A DNA stretch of 64,000 nt from Piscinibacter sp047600445 (lineage in GTDB: Bacteria > Pseudomonadota > Gammaproteobacteria > Burkholderiales > Burkholderiaceae_C): positions 124,001 to 188,000 of the forward strand of contig NZ_JASGKT010000002.1 of the NCBI RefSeq assembly GCF_047600445.1, in the 5' to 3' direction. The notes beneath the pieces are model-generated. The model searched no databases, had not been told where the DNA came from, and worked only from the letters and a program-made list of their open reading frames with translations. A program made the translations under genes and the position numbers. This document shows positions 53,042 to 63,505 of the stretch, piece by piece. Each line of letters starts with the position of its first letter. The stretch's first letter is position 1.

Positions 53042-53677
53042 ATGTTCTCGACGCGAATCACCTCCTGGCTGGCCGCCTGCGCGATGGCGCTCGGCCTCGG
53101 TGTCGCCCAGGCCGCCGACGCCGCCAAGGCGCCCGACCAGCTCATCAAGGAGGTGTCGACCGACGTGCTCGACACCATCAAGGCCGACAAGGACATCCAG
53201 GCCGGCGACGTGCGCAAGATCACCGCGCTGGTCGACGCCAAGGTCATGCCCCACGTGAACTTCCAGCGCATGACGGCCTCGGCCGTCGGCCGCTACTGGC
53301 GCGAGGCCACGCCCGAGCAGAAGCAGCGCCTGCAGGAAGAGTTCAAGGTGCTGCTGGTGCGCACCTACTCGGGCGCGCTGTCGCAGGTGAAGGACCAGAG
53401 CGTGCAGCTCAAGCCGATGCGCGCCAACCCGGACGACAAGGACGTGGTGGTGCGCACCGAGGTGCGTGGCAAGGGCGACCCGATCCAGCTCGACTATCGC
53501 CTCGAGAAGAAGGACGACGGCTGGAAGATCTACGACGTCAACGTGCTCGGCGTGTGGCTGGTGCAGAACTACACCAGCAGTTTCGCGCAGGAGATCGGCG
53601 CCGGCGGCATCGACGGCCTGATCGCCAAGCTGGCCGAGCGCAACAAGAGCGCCGCCGGCGGCGGCTCCAAGTCCTGA
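53042..53677 (+). CDS. mlaC: periplasmic phospholipid shuttle MlaC
   Basis: A 211-aa exported protein (signal up to GVAQAADA) of the MlaC/Ttg2D family: VLDTIKADKDIQAGDVRKI, VMPHVNFQRMTASAVGRYW, and the C-terminal YRLEKKDDGWKIYDVNVLGV. AAGGAAG lies upstream of ATG 53042. The 111 bases between mlaA and mlaC contain a small hairpin near 53008 and no evident gene. Confidence 0.94.
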   Translation: MFSTRITSWLAACAMALGLGVAQAADAAKAPDQLIKEVSTDVLDTIKADKDIQAGDVRKITALVDAKVMPHVNFQRMTASAVGRYWREATPEQKQRLQEEFKVLLVRTYSGALSQVKDQSVQLKPMRANPDDKDVVVRTEVRGKGDPIQLDYRLEKKDDGWKIYDVNVLGVWLVQNYTSSFAQEIGAGGIDGLIAKLAERNKSAAGGGSKS

Positions 53678-53688
53678 GGGCCGGCGCG

Positions 53689-53955
53689 ATGTTGCTGCTG
53701 CCGGCCACCCTCACGCTGCGCGAGGCGCGCGACACGCAGCGCCTGCTCGCGCAGGCCTTGGAGGGCGAGCGCGACGGCGAGGTGGTCGTCGACGCCTCGC
53801 CGCTGCAGCAGTTCGACACCTCGGCGCTGGCGGTGCTGCTCGAATGCCGCCGGCTGGCCCAGGCTTCGGGCCGGCCGTTTCGCGTCGGCAACGCGCCCGA
53901 CAAGCTCAGCGCGCTGGCCGCGCTCTACGGGGTCGGCGAGCTGCTCGTCGCCTGA
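53689..53955 (+). CDS. mlaB: STAS-domain protein MlaB
   Basis: An 88-aa single STAS domain, the cytoplasmic regulator that binds MlaF. It shows LTLREARDTQRLLAQAL, the conserved switch region VVDASPLQQFDTSALAVLLE (with the Asp-Ser pair) and FRVGNAPDKLSALAALYGV. It closes the mla operon and is followed by a hairpin. Confidence 0.9.
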   Translation: MLLLPATLTLREARDTQRLLAQALEGERDGEVVVDASPLQQFDTSALAVLLECRRLAQASGRPFRVGNAPDKLSALAALYGVGELLVA

Positions 53956-53982
53956 GCCGCGCGCGCCCCGGGCGGGCGCGGC
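53956..53982. terminator. hairpin after mlaB
   Basis: Arms 53956-53962 and 53976-53982 (GCCGCGC/GCGCGGC) enclose a second GC-rich pairing. It sits between convergent genes; there is no T-run, so intrinsic termination is uncertain. Confidence 0.5.
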
Positions 53983-53985
53983 CGG

Positions 53986-54324
53986 TCAGATCACGTCGCC
54001 GAAATCGGTCGGCTGCTCGTACAGGCGCAGCGCGCTTCTCGAGACACGCTCGCGAAAGCTCTTGCGCGCGAACAGCTTGGCCTGCGCCTGCTCGGGCAGG
54101 TCGGTGATGTTGATGACGTTCTTGACGATCAGCGTGTCGATCACGTCCTCGATCACGCGCACGAAGTCGGCGTCGAGGCGGTCGAAACCCTCGCGCGTGG
54201 CGCTGTCGTTGCCGACGAAGGCCTGCACGTCGGGGTGGTCGTCGGCCACGAACTCGGCGCCTTCCACCGCGTCGCGGTGCAGGCTGTCGATGCGGCCGTC
54301 GGCGCCGCGTCGGACAAAAGCCAT
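53986..54324 (-). CDS. conserved small protein
   Basis: A 112-aa soluble protein starting MAFVRRGADGRIDSLHRDAV, acidic in the middle with a long helix (VRVIEDVIDTLIVKNVINI), ending with ERVSRSALRLYEQPTDFGDVI. I know this as a conserved betaproteobacterial protein, often mislabelled as tryptophan synthase beta-like; no enzyme motif is seen. It lies downstream of the cytochrome gene by 31 bases. Confidence 0.7.
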   Translation of the reverse strand: MAFVRRGADGRIDSLHRDAVEGAEFVADDHPDVQAFVGNDSATREGFDRLDADFVRVIEDVIDTLIVKNVINITDLPEQAQAKLFARKSFRERVSRSALRLYEQPTDFGDVI

Positions 54325-54355
54325 GGCGGGGTCGCCCGCGAGAAGCGCCCGCGCG

Positions 54356-54991
54356 TCAGCGCAGGCCGGCGACGTAGTCGGCCACGGCCTTGATGTCGGC
54401 CTCGGTCATGCCGGCGGTCACGCCCGCCATCTGCGCGTTGTTCTTGCGCTTGCCGTCGCGGAAGGCGAGCAACTGGGCTTCGGTGTAGACGGCGTGCTGG
54501 CCGGCCAGGCGCGGATATTCCGACGGGATGCCGGCGCCGGCCGGGCCGTGGCAGCCGGCGCAGGCCGGCACCTTGCGCTCGGCGATGCCGCCGCGCCAGA
54601 TCTTCTCGCCGCGCGCCACCGTCGCCTTGTTGCCGGCGAAGCCGGGCTTGGCGCTCTTGGCGGCGAAGAAGGCGGCCACGTTGCGGATGTCGGCGTCGGT
54701 CGCCAGCGTGGCGGCCATGCCCTGCATCACCGCGTCGCTGCGCTTGCCCGACTTGAAGTCGCCGAGCTGCTTGGCGAGGTACTCGGCGTGCTGGCCGGCG
54801 AGAATGGGGTTGGCCGGCGTGCCGCGCGAGCCGTCGAAGGTGTGGCAGGCGCCGCACACGGCGGTGGCGGTGGCCTCGCCCTTGGCCAAGTCGGGCTTGG
54901 CGGCGGCTGCCTCCGTGGCCGCGGCCGGGAAGGCCAGGGCGGCGGCCAGCAGGCCGGACATCAGGCTGGGTACCAGGGCGGCAGGATTCAT
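54356..54991 (-). CDS. cytochrome c4-type dihaem cytochrome
   Basis: A 211-aa periplasmic protein with a signal peptide (MSGLLAAALAFPAAAT) and two haem c motifs, CGACH at 46-50 and CAGCH at 144-148, each in a similar domain (GQHAEYLAKQLGDFKSGKR and GQHAVYTEAQLLAFRDGKR). The repeated halves are characteristic of c4. ATG 54991 is preferred to an upstream 55015. It is divergent from engB, an arrangement common in this group. Confidence 0.92.
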   Translation of the reverse strand: MNPAALVPSLMSGLLAAALAFPAAATEAAAAKPDLAKGEATATAVCGACHTFDGSRGTPANPILAGQHAEYLAKQLGDFKSGKRSDAVMQGMAATLATDADIRNVAAFFAAKSAKPGFAGNKATVARGEKIWRGGIAERKVPACAGCHGPAGAGIPSEYPRLAGQHAVYTEAQLLAFRDGKRKNNAQMAGVTAGMTEADIKAVADYVAGLR

Positions 54992-55028
54992 GGTCGCGGG
55001 GCTCGGCTCGTGCAAAACCCGCCGATTT

Positions 55029-55034
55029 TACAAT
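55029..55034 (+). promoter_or_regulatory. likely -10 of engB
   Basis: TACAAT in an AT-rich patch (GATTTTACAATG) 17 bases before the engB ATG. A matching -35 is weak. Confidence 0.45.
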
Positions 55035-55051
55035 GCCGACAGGGCAATCCG

Positions 55052-55756
55052 ATGGCCGACGAACAACACACTCCCCCGCCGGCCAGCGCCGGCAGCGATG
55101 CCGACGCGGCCGCCGCCGCGCGGCGCGCGCTCGCCTGGGCGCATGGCGCGCGCTTTCTCACCACCGCCAGCCGGCTCGACCAGTTGCCGGCCACCGAGCT
55201 GCCCGAGATCGCCTTCGTCGGGCGCTCCAACGCCGGCAAGTCGACCGCGATCAACACGCTGACGCAGCAAAAGCGCCTCGCCTTCGCGTCGAAGACGCCG
55301 GGGCGCACGCAGCACATCAACCTGTTCGCGCTCGGCCCGAAAGACGCGCCCGATGCGCTGTTGGCCGACCTGCCCGGCTACGGCTACGCGGCGGTGTCGC
55401 GCGACGCCAAGCAGCGCTGGCAGCGGGTGATGGCCGACTACCTCGAGCTGCGGCGCAGCCTGTCCGGCGTGGTGCTGATGGTCGATTCGCGCCTGGGCTT
55501 CACCGAGCTCGACCTGCAACTGCTGGACTTCGTCGCGCCGCGCCTGGCCAACGGATCGGTCAAGCTGCTGGTGCTGCTGACCAAGGCCGACAAGCTCAAC
55601 CGCCGCGAGGCCGAACGCGCGCTCGCGGCCTGCCAGGACACGCTGGGTCGGCTCGGCACCGAGGCCTCGGACATCGGCATCACGCTGTTCTCGGCGCTGA
55701 ACAAGCGCGGCGTCGACGACGTGGCGGTGCAGTTGCGCGAATGGGTGCAGGCATGA
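55052..55756 (+). CDS. engB: ribosome biogenesis GTPase YihA/EngB
   Basis: A 234-aa GTPase for 50S assembly. G1 VGRSNAGKSTAIN, G2 region KTPGRTQHIN, G3 LADLPGYGYA, G4 LLTKADKLNR and G5-like FSALNKRG are intact. An N-terminal Ala-rich extension precedes the domain. The stop overlaps the next gene (ATGA). Confidence 0.95.
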   Translation: MADEQHTPPPASAGSDADAAAAARRALAWAHGARFLTTASRLDQLPATELPEIAFVGRSNAGKSTAINTLTQQKRLAFASKTPGRTQHINLFALGPKDAPDALLADLPGYGYAAVSRDAKQRWQRVMADYLELRRSLSGVVLMVDSRLGFTELDLQLLDFVAPRLANGSVKLLVLLTKADKLNRREAERALAACQDTLGRLGTEASDIGITLFSALNKRGVDDVAVQLREWVQA

Positions 55757-56667
55757 ACGACATCGAGACCTTCGACCTCGCGCTGCCGCACGGCATCACG
55801 CTGTCGTGCCGCGCCGCCGGCACGCCCGGCGCGCCGCTGCTGGTGTTCCTGCACGGCTTTCCGGAAGGCGCCTTCGTGTGGGACGCGCTGCTCGCGCACT
55901 TCGCGCCGCGCTTTCGCTGCGTCGCGCCCAACCTGCGCGGCTACGAGCGTTCGTCGGCGCCGGCCGAGGTGGAGGCCTACCGCGCCAAGCACCTCGTCGC
56001 CGACATCGCCGCGCTGATCGAGTCGCTGGGCGGCCGCGCCGCCGCGCTGGTGGCGCACGACTGGGGCGGCGCGCTGGCCTGGGCGCTGGCGGCGCAGCAT
56101 CCGCAGCGCATCGAGCGCCTCGTCATCGTCAACGCGCCGCACCCGGCCATCTTCCTGCGCGAGCTGCGCGACAACCCGGCGCAGCGCTCGGCCAGCGGCT
56201 ACATGAACTTCCTGTGCCGCCCGGACGCGCCCGCGCTGCTGGCCGAGAACGACTTCGAGCGGCTCTGGCCCTTCTTCGAGCGCATGGGTGCCCTCGACGC
56301 GGCGCGGCCCGGCGGCGGCTGGCTGAACGAGGCCGTGCGCGCGCAGTACCGCGCCGTGTGGCGCCACGGCCTGGCCGGCGGCTGCAACTACTACCGGGCC
56401 TCGCCGCTGCGTCCGCCGGCCGGGCCCGACGACCCGCTGCGCACGCTGGAACTGCCCGCCGCGATGGTGACGGTGCGCGTGCCCACGCACGTGGTCTGGG
56501 GCGAGGCCGACCTCGCGCTGCCGCCGGCGCTGCTCGATGGCCTCGACGCCTTCGTGCCGCGCCTGACGGTCAGCCGCGTGTCCGGTGCGACGCACTGGAT
56601 CGTGCACGAACAGCCGGCGCGCGTGGCCGCCGAGATCGAGCGCGCGCTGGCCGGGCCCGCGGTCTGA
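55753..56667 (+). CDS. alpha/beta hydrolase, epoxide hydrolase-like
   Basis: A 304-aa hydrolase. LLVFLHGFPEGAFVW gives the oxyanion HGFPE, the nucleophile Asp is in VAHDWGGALAW, a late acid is likely in WGEADLALP and the His in GATHWIVHEQP. The Asp nucleophile with HGFPE is the epoxide hydrolase/haloalkane dehalogenase pattern; the cap carries NYYRASPLRPP, whose Tyr could activate an epoxide. ATG 55753 overlaps the engB stop. It converges on the patatin gene with no gap. Confidence 0.85.
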   Translation: MNDIETFDLALPHGITLSCRAAGTPGAPLLVFLHGFPEGAFVWDALLAHFAPRFRCVAPNLRGYERSSAPAEVEAYRAKHLVADIAALIESLGGRAAALVAHDWGGALAWALAAQHPQRIERLVIVNAPHPAIFLRELRDNPAQRSASGYMNFLCRPDAPALLAENDFERLWPFFERMGALDAARPGGGWLNEAVRAQYRAVWRHGLAGGCNYYRASPLRPPAGPDDPLRTLELPAAMVTVRVPTHVVWGEADLALPPALLDGLDAFVPRLTVSRVSGATHWIVHEQPARVAAEIERALAGPAV

Positions 56668-58890
56668 TCAGGGCCGGCCGACGAACAGGTACAGCCCCGT
56701 CGAGCCCTGCGGCGCGTAGGTCAGGCCGAAGTACACCGGGCCGAGGCCGGTGTCCGCGCCGAGGAAGGCGCTCATGCCGTGGCGCAGGTCGCCGGCGCGC
56801 GCGTCGGCGCCGCGCGTCCAGGCGTTGCCGGCTTCGAGCGTGGCGCCGACGAAGAAGCCGCGCGTGAACAGCGGCGCGGTCAGCGAGCGGCGATACCAGG
56901 TCAGGCGCGCGAAGGCCACGCTGTTGCCGCTGAGCTGCCCGCTGCGGTAGCCGGAGAGCTGGTGGAAGCCGCCCAGCGTGTAGCGGCCGAGCGCGCTGGA
57001 CTCGTCGCGCGGCGTCTGCTGCACGCGCGCGTAGAGGTTCAGCGTGTGCTGGCCCCAGCTTCGCACCGCCGTGGCCTCGGCCTCGAAGCGCGTGAAGTCG
57101 TGCCGCTGGGCGCCGCCGCCGCGGTTGCTGCGGCCGCCCACCGCCTCGGCGTCGAAGCGGTAGCCGCGTGTCGGGAAGTTGGCGAAGTCGAGCTGGTCGA
57201 CCACCACCGCGACGCGCAGGCCGGTCTCGCGGATCGTCGCCGCCCCCTCGGCGCCGGTGGCGGTGCTGGCGACGACGTCGGGCGTGCTGCGCTCCACCCA
57301 GTGCGCCAGGCCCATGCGCAGCTCGCCCAGCTCGGCCCAGGGCTGGCCGAGATCCAGGCCGAGCGTGGCGTTCTTGCGGTTGTACAGGCTGATGATGGCG
57401 CCGCTGGCGTTGTCGTAGCGCGTGATGTCGCGCCGCTGCGCCTCGGCCCAGGCCGAGACGAACCAGTCGTTGCTGATGCCCAGCGTCCAGTTCAGCGGGT
57501 GGTACAGCTCGGTGTACCAGCGCGGCACCTGGCCGATCTGCAACTGGTTGCGCCATTCGCTGCCGTTGGCGTCGAGCCAGTGGCGGTTGTGGCTGATCTT
57601 GACGTTGAAGCCGCTGCCGCCGCGGAAGTCGGTCTCCAGGTCGAGGCCGATGCGGAAGTAGTGCGGACCCCAGGGCTTGTCCTCCAGCTCGAACACCAGG
57701 CCGTCGCCCTCGGGCGTGGAGGCGAGCAGGTAGTCGGCGCGCAGGTAGTCGCCGCTGGCGGCCAGGCGCCGCGCGTCGTGTTCGGCCTTGGCGGCGTCGA
57801 AGGGCTGGCCGGCCTTCGATTCGAGCTGCGCCGCGAAGCGCTGCGGGTTGGTCAGCTCGCTGCCCTCGAAGCGGATGAACGACAGCGTGGCCTCGGGCCT
57901 GCCGGGCTGCGGCCGCGCGGCGCGCCACTGCGCATAGGCCGCCTCGGGCAGCGCGAGCGCCGCCAGCCGGCCGGCCAGCGGTCCGGCGCCGCCCTCGCCG
58001 GCGGCGATCAGCTCGCGCGTGCTGGCGAAGTCGGACGAGGTGAACCTGCCCAGGTCGGGCGTGACCAGCACGTCGCGCTCGCCCAGCGTGGCCAGGCTGC
58101 GCTGCACGTTCTGCTCGGTCAGGATGTTGATCATCTGCGCCGTCAGCCCGCCCACCGAGCCCAGCGTCTCGCGCCCGGCGATCGGCGTGCCGACGTTGAC
58201 GACGATCAGCACGTCGGCGCCCATCGCGCGCGCCACGTCGACGGGCACGTTGTCGACCAGCCCGCCGTCGCCGAGGATCTGGCCGTGCACCTCGGTCGGC
58301 GCGAACACGCCGGGCACGCTCATGCTGGAGCGCAGCGCGAGCGCCAGGTCGCCGTGCGAGAGCACCACCGGCTTGCCGGTCTCGAGGTCGGTGGCCAGCG
58401 CGCGGAAGGGGATGGGCAGCGCGTCGAAGTCGTTCACCTCGCGCACCGGCAGCGTGTAGCGGCGCAGCAGCGTCTCCAGCCCGCGGCCGGACAGGGCGCC
58501 CAGCGGCGCGCGCAGCTCGCCGTCGCGCATGCCGATCTCGATCACCGGCGAGATCTCGAAGTCCTCCTCCTTGCGGCGCTGCGAGAGGAGCTGGCGGTCG
58601 ACGCGGCTGGCGAACATCGTGCCCCAGTCGACCTTCAGCAGATCGGCCTCCAACCGCGTGGCGCTCATGCCGCTGGCGTACAGGCCGCCGATGATGGCGC
58701 CCATCGAGGTGCCGGCGATCACGTCGACCGGCACGCGCTCGCGCTCCAGCACCTTGAGCACGCCGACGTGCGCCAGCCCGCGCGCGCCGCCGCCGGAGAG
58801 CACCAGGCCGACACGCGGGCGCGGCGCTTCCTGCGCCGCGGCGAGCCCGCCGGCGAGCAGCAGCAGCGCGAACGGCAGCGCGCGTCGCAT
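56668..58890 (-). CDS. PlpD-type patatin phospholipase autotransporter
   Basis: A 740-aa type Vd secreted lipase. A signal peptide (LPFALLLLAGGLAAAQ) is followed by a patatin domain with the oxyanion loop GGGARGLAHVG, catalytic Ser62 in GTSMG and Asp208 in GDGGLVDN. After about residue 310 a POTRA-like domain (SFIRFEGSELTNPQRFAAQL) leads into a C-terminal beta barrel ending LYLFVGRP with terminal aromatic pattern. The passenger is expected on the cell surface or released. The start overlaps the stop of the DUF1631 gene (TGATG). Confidence 0.9.
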   Translation of the reverse strand: MRRALPFALLLLAGGLAAAQEAPRPRVGLVLSGGGARGLAHVGVLKVLERERVPVDVIAGTSMGAIIGGLYASGMSATRLEADLLKVDWGTMFASRVDRQLLSQRRKEEDFEISPVIEIGMRDGELRAPLGALSGRGLETLLRRYTLPVREVNDFDALPIPFRALATDLETGKPVVLSHGDLALALRSSMSVPGVFAPTEVHGQILGDGGLVDNVPVDVARAMGADVLIVVNVGTPIAGRETLGSVGGLTAQMINILTEQNVQRSLATLGERDVLVTPDLGRFTSSDFASTRELIAAGEGGAGPLAGRLAALALPEAAYAQWRAARPQPGRPEATLSFIRFEGSELTNPQRFAAQLESKAGQPFDAAKAEHDARRLAASGDYLRADYLLASTPEGDGLVFELEDKPWGPHYFRIGLDLETDFRGGSGFNVKISHNRHWLDANGSEWRNQLQIGQVPRWYTELYHPLNWTLGISNDWFVSAWAEAQRRDITRYDNASGAIISLYNRKNATLGLDLGQPWAELGELRMGLAHWVERSTPDVVASTATGAEGAATIRETGLRVAVVVDQLDFANFPTRGYRFDAEAVGGRSNRGGGAQRHDFTRFEAEATAVRSWGQHTLNLYARVQQTPRDESSALGRYTLGGFHQLSGYRSGQLSGNSVAFARLTWYRRSLTAPLFTRGFFVGATLEAGNAWTRGADARAGDLRHGMSAFLGADTGLGPVYFGLTYAPQGSTGLYLFVGRP

Positions 58891-60878
58891 CAGCCCGGCA
58901 GCGGCAGCTCGTTGACCAGCGTGTCGATCGCGCGCTGCACCAGCGGCTTGTCCTCCTGCGGCTGCAACAGCCCGGCGCCGTCTAGGCGTTCGAGCGCGCT
59001 GCGCGTGATCGAGTGCGTCTGGCCCGGCTGCTCGCCGGCGAACAGCAGGTACAGGCCGCCGTCGCTGCGCCACAGCAGTTGCACGCGCGTCCAGCGGCCG
59101 CGCACGAACAGGCGCAGCCGCTCGCCGGGCTGCAGGCGGTCGACGCGGCGCGCCGCCTCTTCCGGCGCGCCGATGTCGGTGTGCAGGAAGTCGGCCGGCA
59201 CGGTGTCCATCGAGGCGAGGTCGATCACCGAATCGCTGAACGGGCGCGGCAGCGGCGTCTCGGGGATCACCTCGTCGCGCATGCGCTGCACGATCTGCTC
59301 GGCCGTCAGCTTCTCGCTGGCGGCGCGCGCGGCGGGGCGCAGCGCCTCGGCGTGGATCGGCATCAGCGCGTCGAGCAGCGCCTGCTGCTCGGCCTCGGGC
59401 AGCCCGATCAGCGCCATGCCGCCGCGCAGCCGCTGCAGCAGCCCCGGCAGCAGCGCGACGAGGCGCTGGCGGCTCTGCGGATGGGCCGGCGGCGCCAGGC
59501 TCCACAGCAGGTCGTCGACGGCGCGCAGGTAGCCCGGCGTCGGCCCGGCGTGTTCGCCGAAGCGCACCATGGCCTCGGCCAGCACCTTGGCCCAGGTGGC
59601 GGTGACGAAGCGGCGGATGCCCGCCGGCGCGCTGACGGTCGCCATCTGCTCGGTCAGGCGTTGCGACAGCACCTGTTCGAGCACGTCGCGGCGCTCGGCG
59701 CGCCGCAGGCTCTCGACGGCGGGCTGCGCCTCGCGCAACTGCCACTGCAACTGCTCGGCGAGGAAGGTGTCGACGCGCGCCAGCGCGCGGCGCAGCGGCG
59801 TCGCGTCGGCCACCTGGGCGCGCGCGACCTCCTCGGCCAGCGCGTCGCAGAAGGTCAGCAGCGCGGCCAGGCGCTTGTCGCCCGGCGCCGGGTACGAACG
59901 GCCGGCCGCGGCGATGCGGTTCATCAACTGCCAGGCCGGGTGCGCGGGCGCGTCGAGCATGCCGCCGTCCTGCAGCGCGACGCGCAGCGCCGCCACCTGC
60001 AGCCGCGCGAGCACGGCGCGCACCGGCGCGCCGACCAGCGTGTCGGCCTGGATGGCGGCGAACAGGCGCGTCAGCAGCGCGGCGACGCGCCCGTCGCCGC
60101 CGGCCGGCGCCGCGGGCAGGCCCGCGGCACCACCCGGCAGCGGCGCCAGCTCGCCGGCCGGCACGCTGGCCAGCAGCGGCCCGAGCATGCCGGCGTGGGC
60201 CGCGTCGCGCGCGCCGGCGCTGCGGCCGCTGACCGCGCCCGGCGCGAGCAGCACCGTGCGGTAGACGCCCGGCTGCACGCCCGCGGCTTCGAGCCGCGAA
60301 CTGGCCGCCGCCCAGGCCGTCTTGAGCAGCCCGGCCATCACGCCGGCCGACAAGCGCAGCAGCGTGGCGCGGTGCGCCGGCGCGGCGACGATCGCGCAGG
60401 CCGCCTCCCACAGCGCGGTGGCGTAGACGATGGGGCGCAGCGGGTTCGACTCCTCGCTGACGTGGTCCAGCCCGCACAGCGTGGAGGTGAAGGTCTGCAG
60501 CTCGCGGCGCTCCCACTCGGCGGTGCTGTCGATCAACTGCAGGGCGCGCGAGATCTCGATGTCGGTCTCGACGCGCGACTCGTCCATCAGTTCGAGCGCG
60601 GCCGGCGCGGCGTGCGTGGCGGCCGACGCGCCGTCGGCCGCGGCCAGTTCGCGCCGCACGCCCTCGCGCAGCGCCTCGACAAAACGCGCCTGGTAGCGCG
60701 CGCCCTGGCGCTGCAAGGCCTCGACCAGCTCGAACTGGCGCTCGCGCTCGCTTTGCGCCAGGCCGTCGCGGCTGTCGCGCAGCAGCGCCAGGGTGCCGGC
60801 GACGCAGCGCTCGACCATCGGCGCGGATCGCGCCAGTTCGTCGTCGACGAAGCTCAGCAGTCGGGCGGGAGCGCTCAT
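58890..60878 (-). CDS. DUF1631 protein
   Basis: A 662-aa cytoplasmic protein of the DUF1631 family, known from proteobacteria without settled function. The N-terminal pattern LLSFVDDELARSAPMVERCV and the C-terminal ERLRLFVRGRWTRVQLLWRS, GGLYLLFAGEQPGQTHSITR (a small PilZ-like or SH3-like region) are characteristic. The long middle is Ala/Arg/Leu-rich helical. It overlaps the patatin gene downstream, so both are expressed together. Confidence 0.82.
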   Translation of the reverse strand: MSAPARLLSFVDDELARSAPMVERCVAGTLALLRDSRDGLAQSERERQFELVEALQRQGARYQARFVEALREGVRRELAAADGASAATHAAPAALELMDESRVETDIEISRALQLIDSTAEWERRELQTFTSTLCGLDHVSEESNPLRPIVYATALWEAACAIVAAPAHRATLLRLSAGVMAGLLKTAWAAASSRLEAAGVQPGVYRTVLLAPGAVSGRSAGARDAAHAGMLGPLLASVPAGELAPLPGGAAGLPAAPAGGDGRVAALLTRLFAAIQADTLVGAPVRAVLARLQVAALRVALQDGGMLDAPAHPAWQLMNRIAAAGRSYPAPGDKRLAALLTFCDALAEEVARAQVADATPLRRALARVDTFLAEQLQWQLREAQPAVESLRRAERRDVLEQVLSQRLTEQMATVSAPAGIRRFVTATWAKVLAEAMVRFGEHAGPTPGYLRAVDDLLWSLAPPAHPQSRQRLVALLPGLLQRLRGGMALIGLPEAEQQALLDALMPIHAEALRPAARAASEKLTAEQIVQRMRDEVIPETPLPRPFSDSVIDLASMDTVPADFLHTDIGAPEEAARRVDRLQPGERLRLFVRGRWTRVQLLWRSDGGLYLLFAGEQPGQTHSITRSALERLDGAGLLQPQEDKPLVQRAIDTLVNELPLPG

Positions 60879-61001
60879 GCGGTCGATTATGAATTGCGGC
60901 GCGGCCAGAAGTGCCGGGCGATGCGCGGGGTCATCGACATCGAAGTCGAGTTCAAACTTATGCTCTGCGGCGAAATATCGGGCGCCCAGGAGGAATGTTC
61001 A

Positions 61002-61091
61002 ATGTCGAGAATCATGCGTCTGCTGGCGCACAACGCCCCGGCCACCCAGAATGCCCGCCGCCGCCGTGAGAGTCGGGGAGGCCGCGCGTGA
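61002..61091 (+). CDS. possible 29-aa leader peptide
   Basis: ATG 61002 has a perfect AGGAGG 8 bases upstream and encodes MSRIMRLLAHNAPATQNARR, then an Arg-rich end. The TGA overlaps the GTG start of the next gene (GTGA), so translation would be coupled. There is no homolog known to me; the strong Shine-Dalgarno and overlap are the evidence. The 110 bases upstream hold no other gene. Confidence 0.45.
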   Translation: MSRIMRLLAHNAPATQNARRRRESRGGRA

Positions 61092-61774
61092 CCCGGCGAA
61101 TACTCCATGTCGTCAGCAACGTCGCCCACTACCGGGACCCCGCTGCGCCGACCGGGCTGTGGCTGTCGGAGCTGACCCATGCGTGGCAGGTTTTTGCCGC
61201 CAACGGGTGCGAGCAGCGCATCGTGAGTCCGCAAGGCGGCGTCTCGCCGCTGGAGCCGCGCTCGCTGAAGTGGCCGCTCGCCGATGCCTCCGTGAAGGAC
61301 TGGCTGGCCGACCCGTCGCGGATGGCGCTGCTGTCGTCCACCGCGCGGCCGGACGAGATCGACCCGATGGCGTTCGACGCGATCTACTTCACCGGCGGGC
61401 ATGCCGTCATGTGGGACTTCCCCGACTGCGGGGAACTGCAGCGCATCACCCGCGCCATCCATGAGCGCGGCGGCATCGTTTCATCGGTCTGCCACGGCTA
61501 CTGCGGGCTGCTGAACACCCGGCTGGCGGACGGCACGCTGCTGGTGGCCGGGCGGCGCGTCACGGGCTTCTCGTGGCGGGAAGAAGTGCTGGCGGGCGTG
61601 GCTGCGAAGATGCCCTACAACGTCGAGGACGAGATGAAACGGCGCGGCGCGCGCTACGAGAAGGCGAGGCTGCCGTTCGTCTCGCACGTCGTCGTCGACG
61701 GCAGGCTGGTGACCGGGCAGAACCCCATGTCGGCCAGGGCGACGGCCCAGCACGTGGCCGCCTTGCTGAAGTAA
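61088..61774 (+). CDS. DJ-1/PfpI-family protein (Hsp31-like)
   Basis: A 228-aa protein of the Hsp31/glyoxalase III branch. PTGLWLSELTHAWQVF carries the conserved Glu28, and the nucleophile elbow is SSVCHGYCGLLN with Cys135 followed by His136, giving a Cys-His-Glu site for deglycase, glyoxalase or chaperone activity. Start GTG 61088, coupled to the small ORF. It converges on groEL with a shared hairpin. Which of the reported activities it has cannot be told. Confidence 0.85.
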   Translation: MTRRILHVVSNVAHYRDPAAPTGLWLSELTHAWQVFAANGCEQRIVSPQGGVSPLEPRSLKWPLADASVKDWLADPSRMALLSSTARPDEIDPMAFDAIYFTGGHAVMWDFPDCGELQRITRAIHERGGIVSSVCHGYCGLLNTRLADGTLLVAGRRVTGFSWREEVLAGVAAKMPYNVEDEMKRRGARYEKARLPFVSHVVVDGRLVTGQNPMSARATAQHVAALLK

Positions 61775-61799
61775 AAAGGGCTGCCCGGAGGCAGCCCTT
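61773..61799 (-). terminator. terminator of groESL
   Basis: A perfect 10-bp stem (61776-61785/61790-61799, loop CGGA) followed by five T on the minus strand. It can also weakly stop the DJ-1 gene from the other side. Confidence 0.85.
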
Positions 61800-61822
61800 C
61801 GATCGAGCGCGTGGGCTCGGGC

Positions 61823-63472
<1,650 letters not shown>

Positions 63473-63505
63473 GTGTATTTCTCCGATTCGAGTTCTGGGG
63501 TGGGT

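Noticed and set aside
53986..54324. Tryptophan synthase beta subunit
   Set aside because: At 112 aa with no PLP-binding Lys motif it cannot be the enzyme; the label common in databases seems an annotation artefact.
59013..61001. Large plus-strand frame opposite DUF1631
   Set aside because: Low-complexity Arg/Gly/Ala-rich shadow of a GC-rich gene. Only the 29 codons from 61002 have their own ribosome site.
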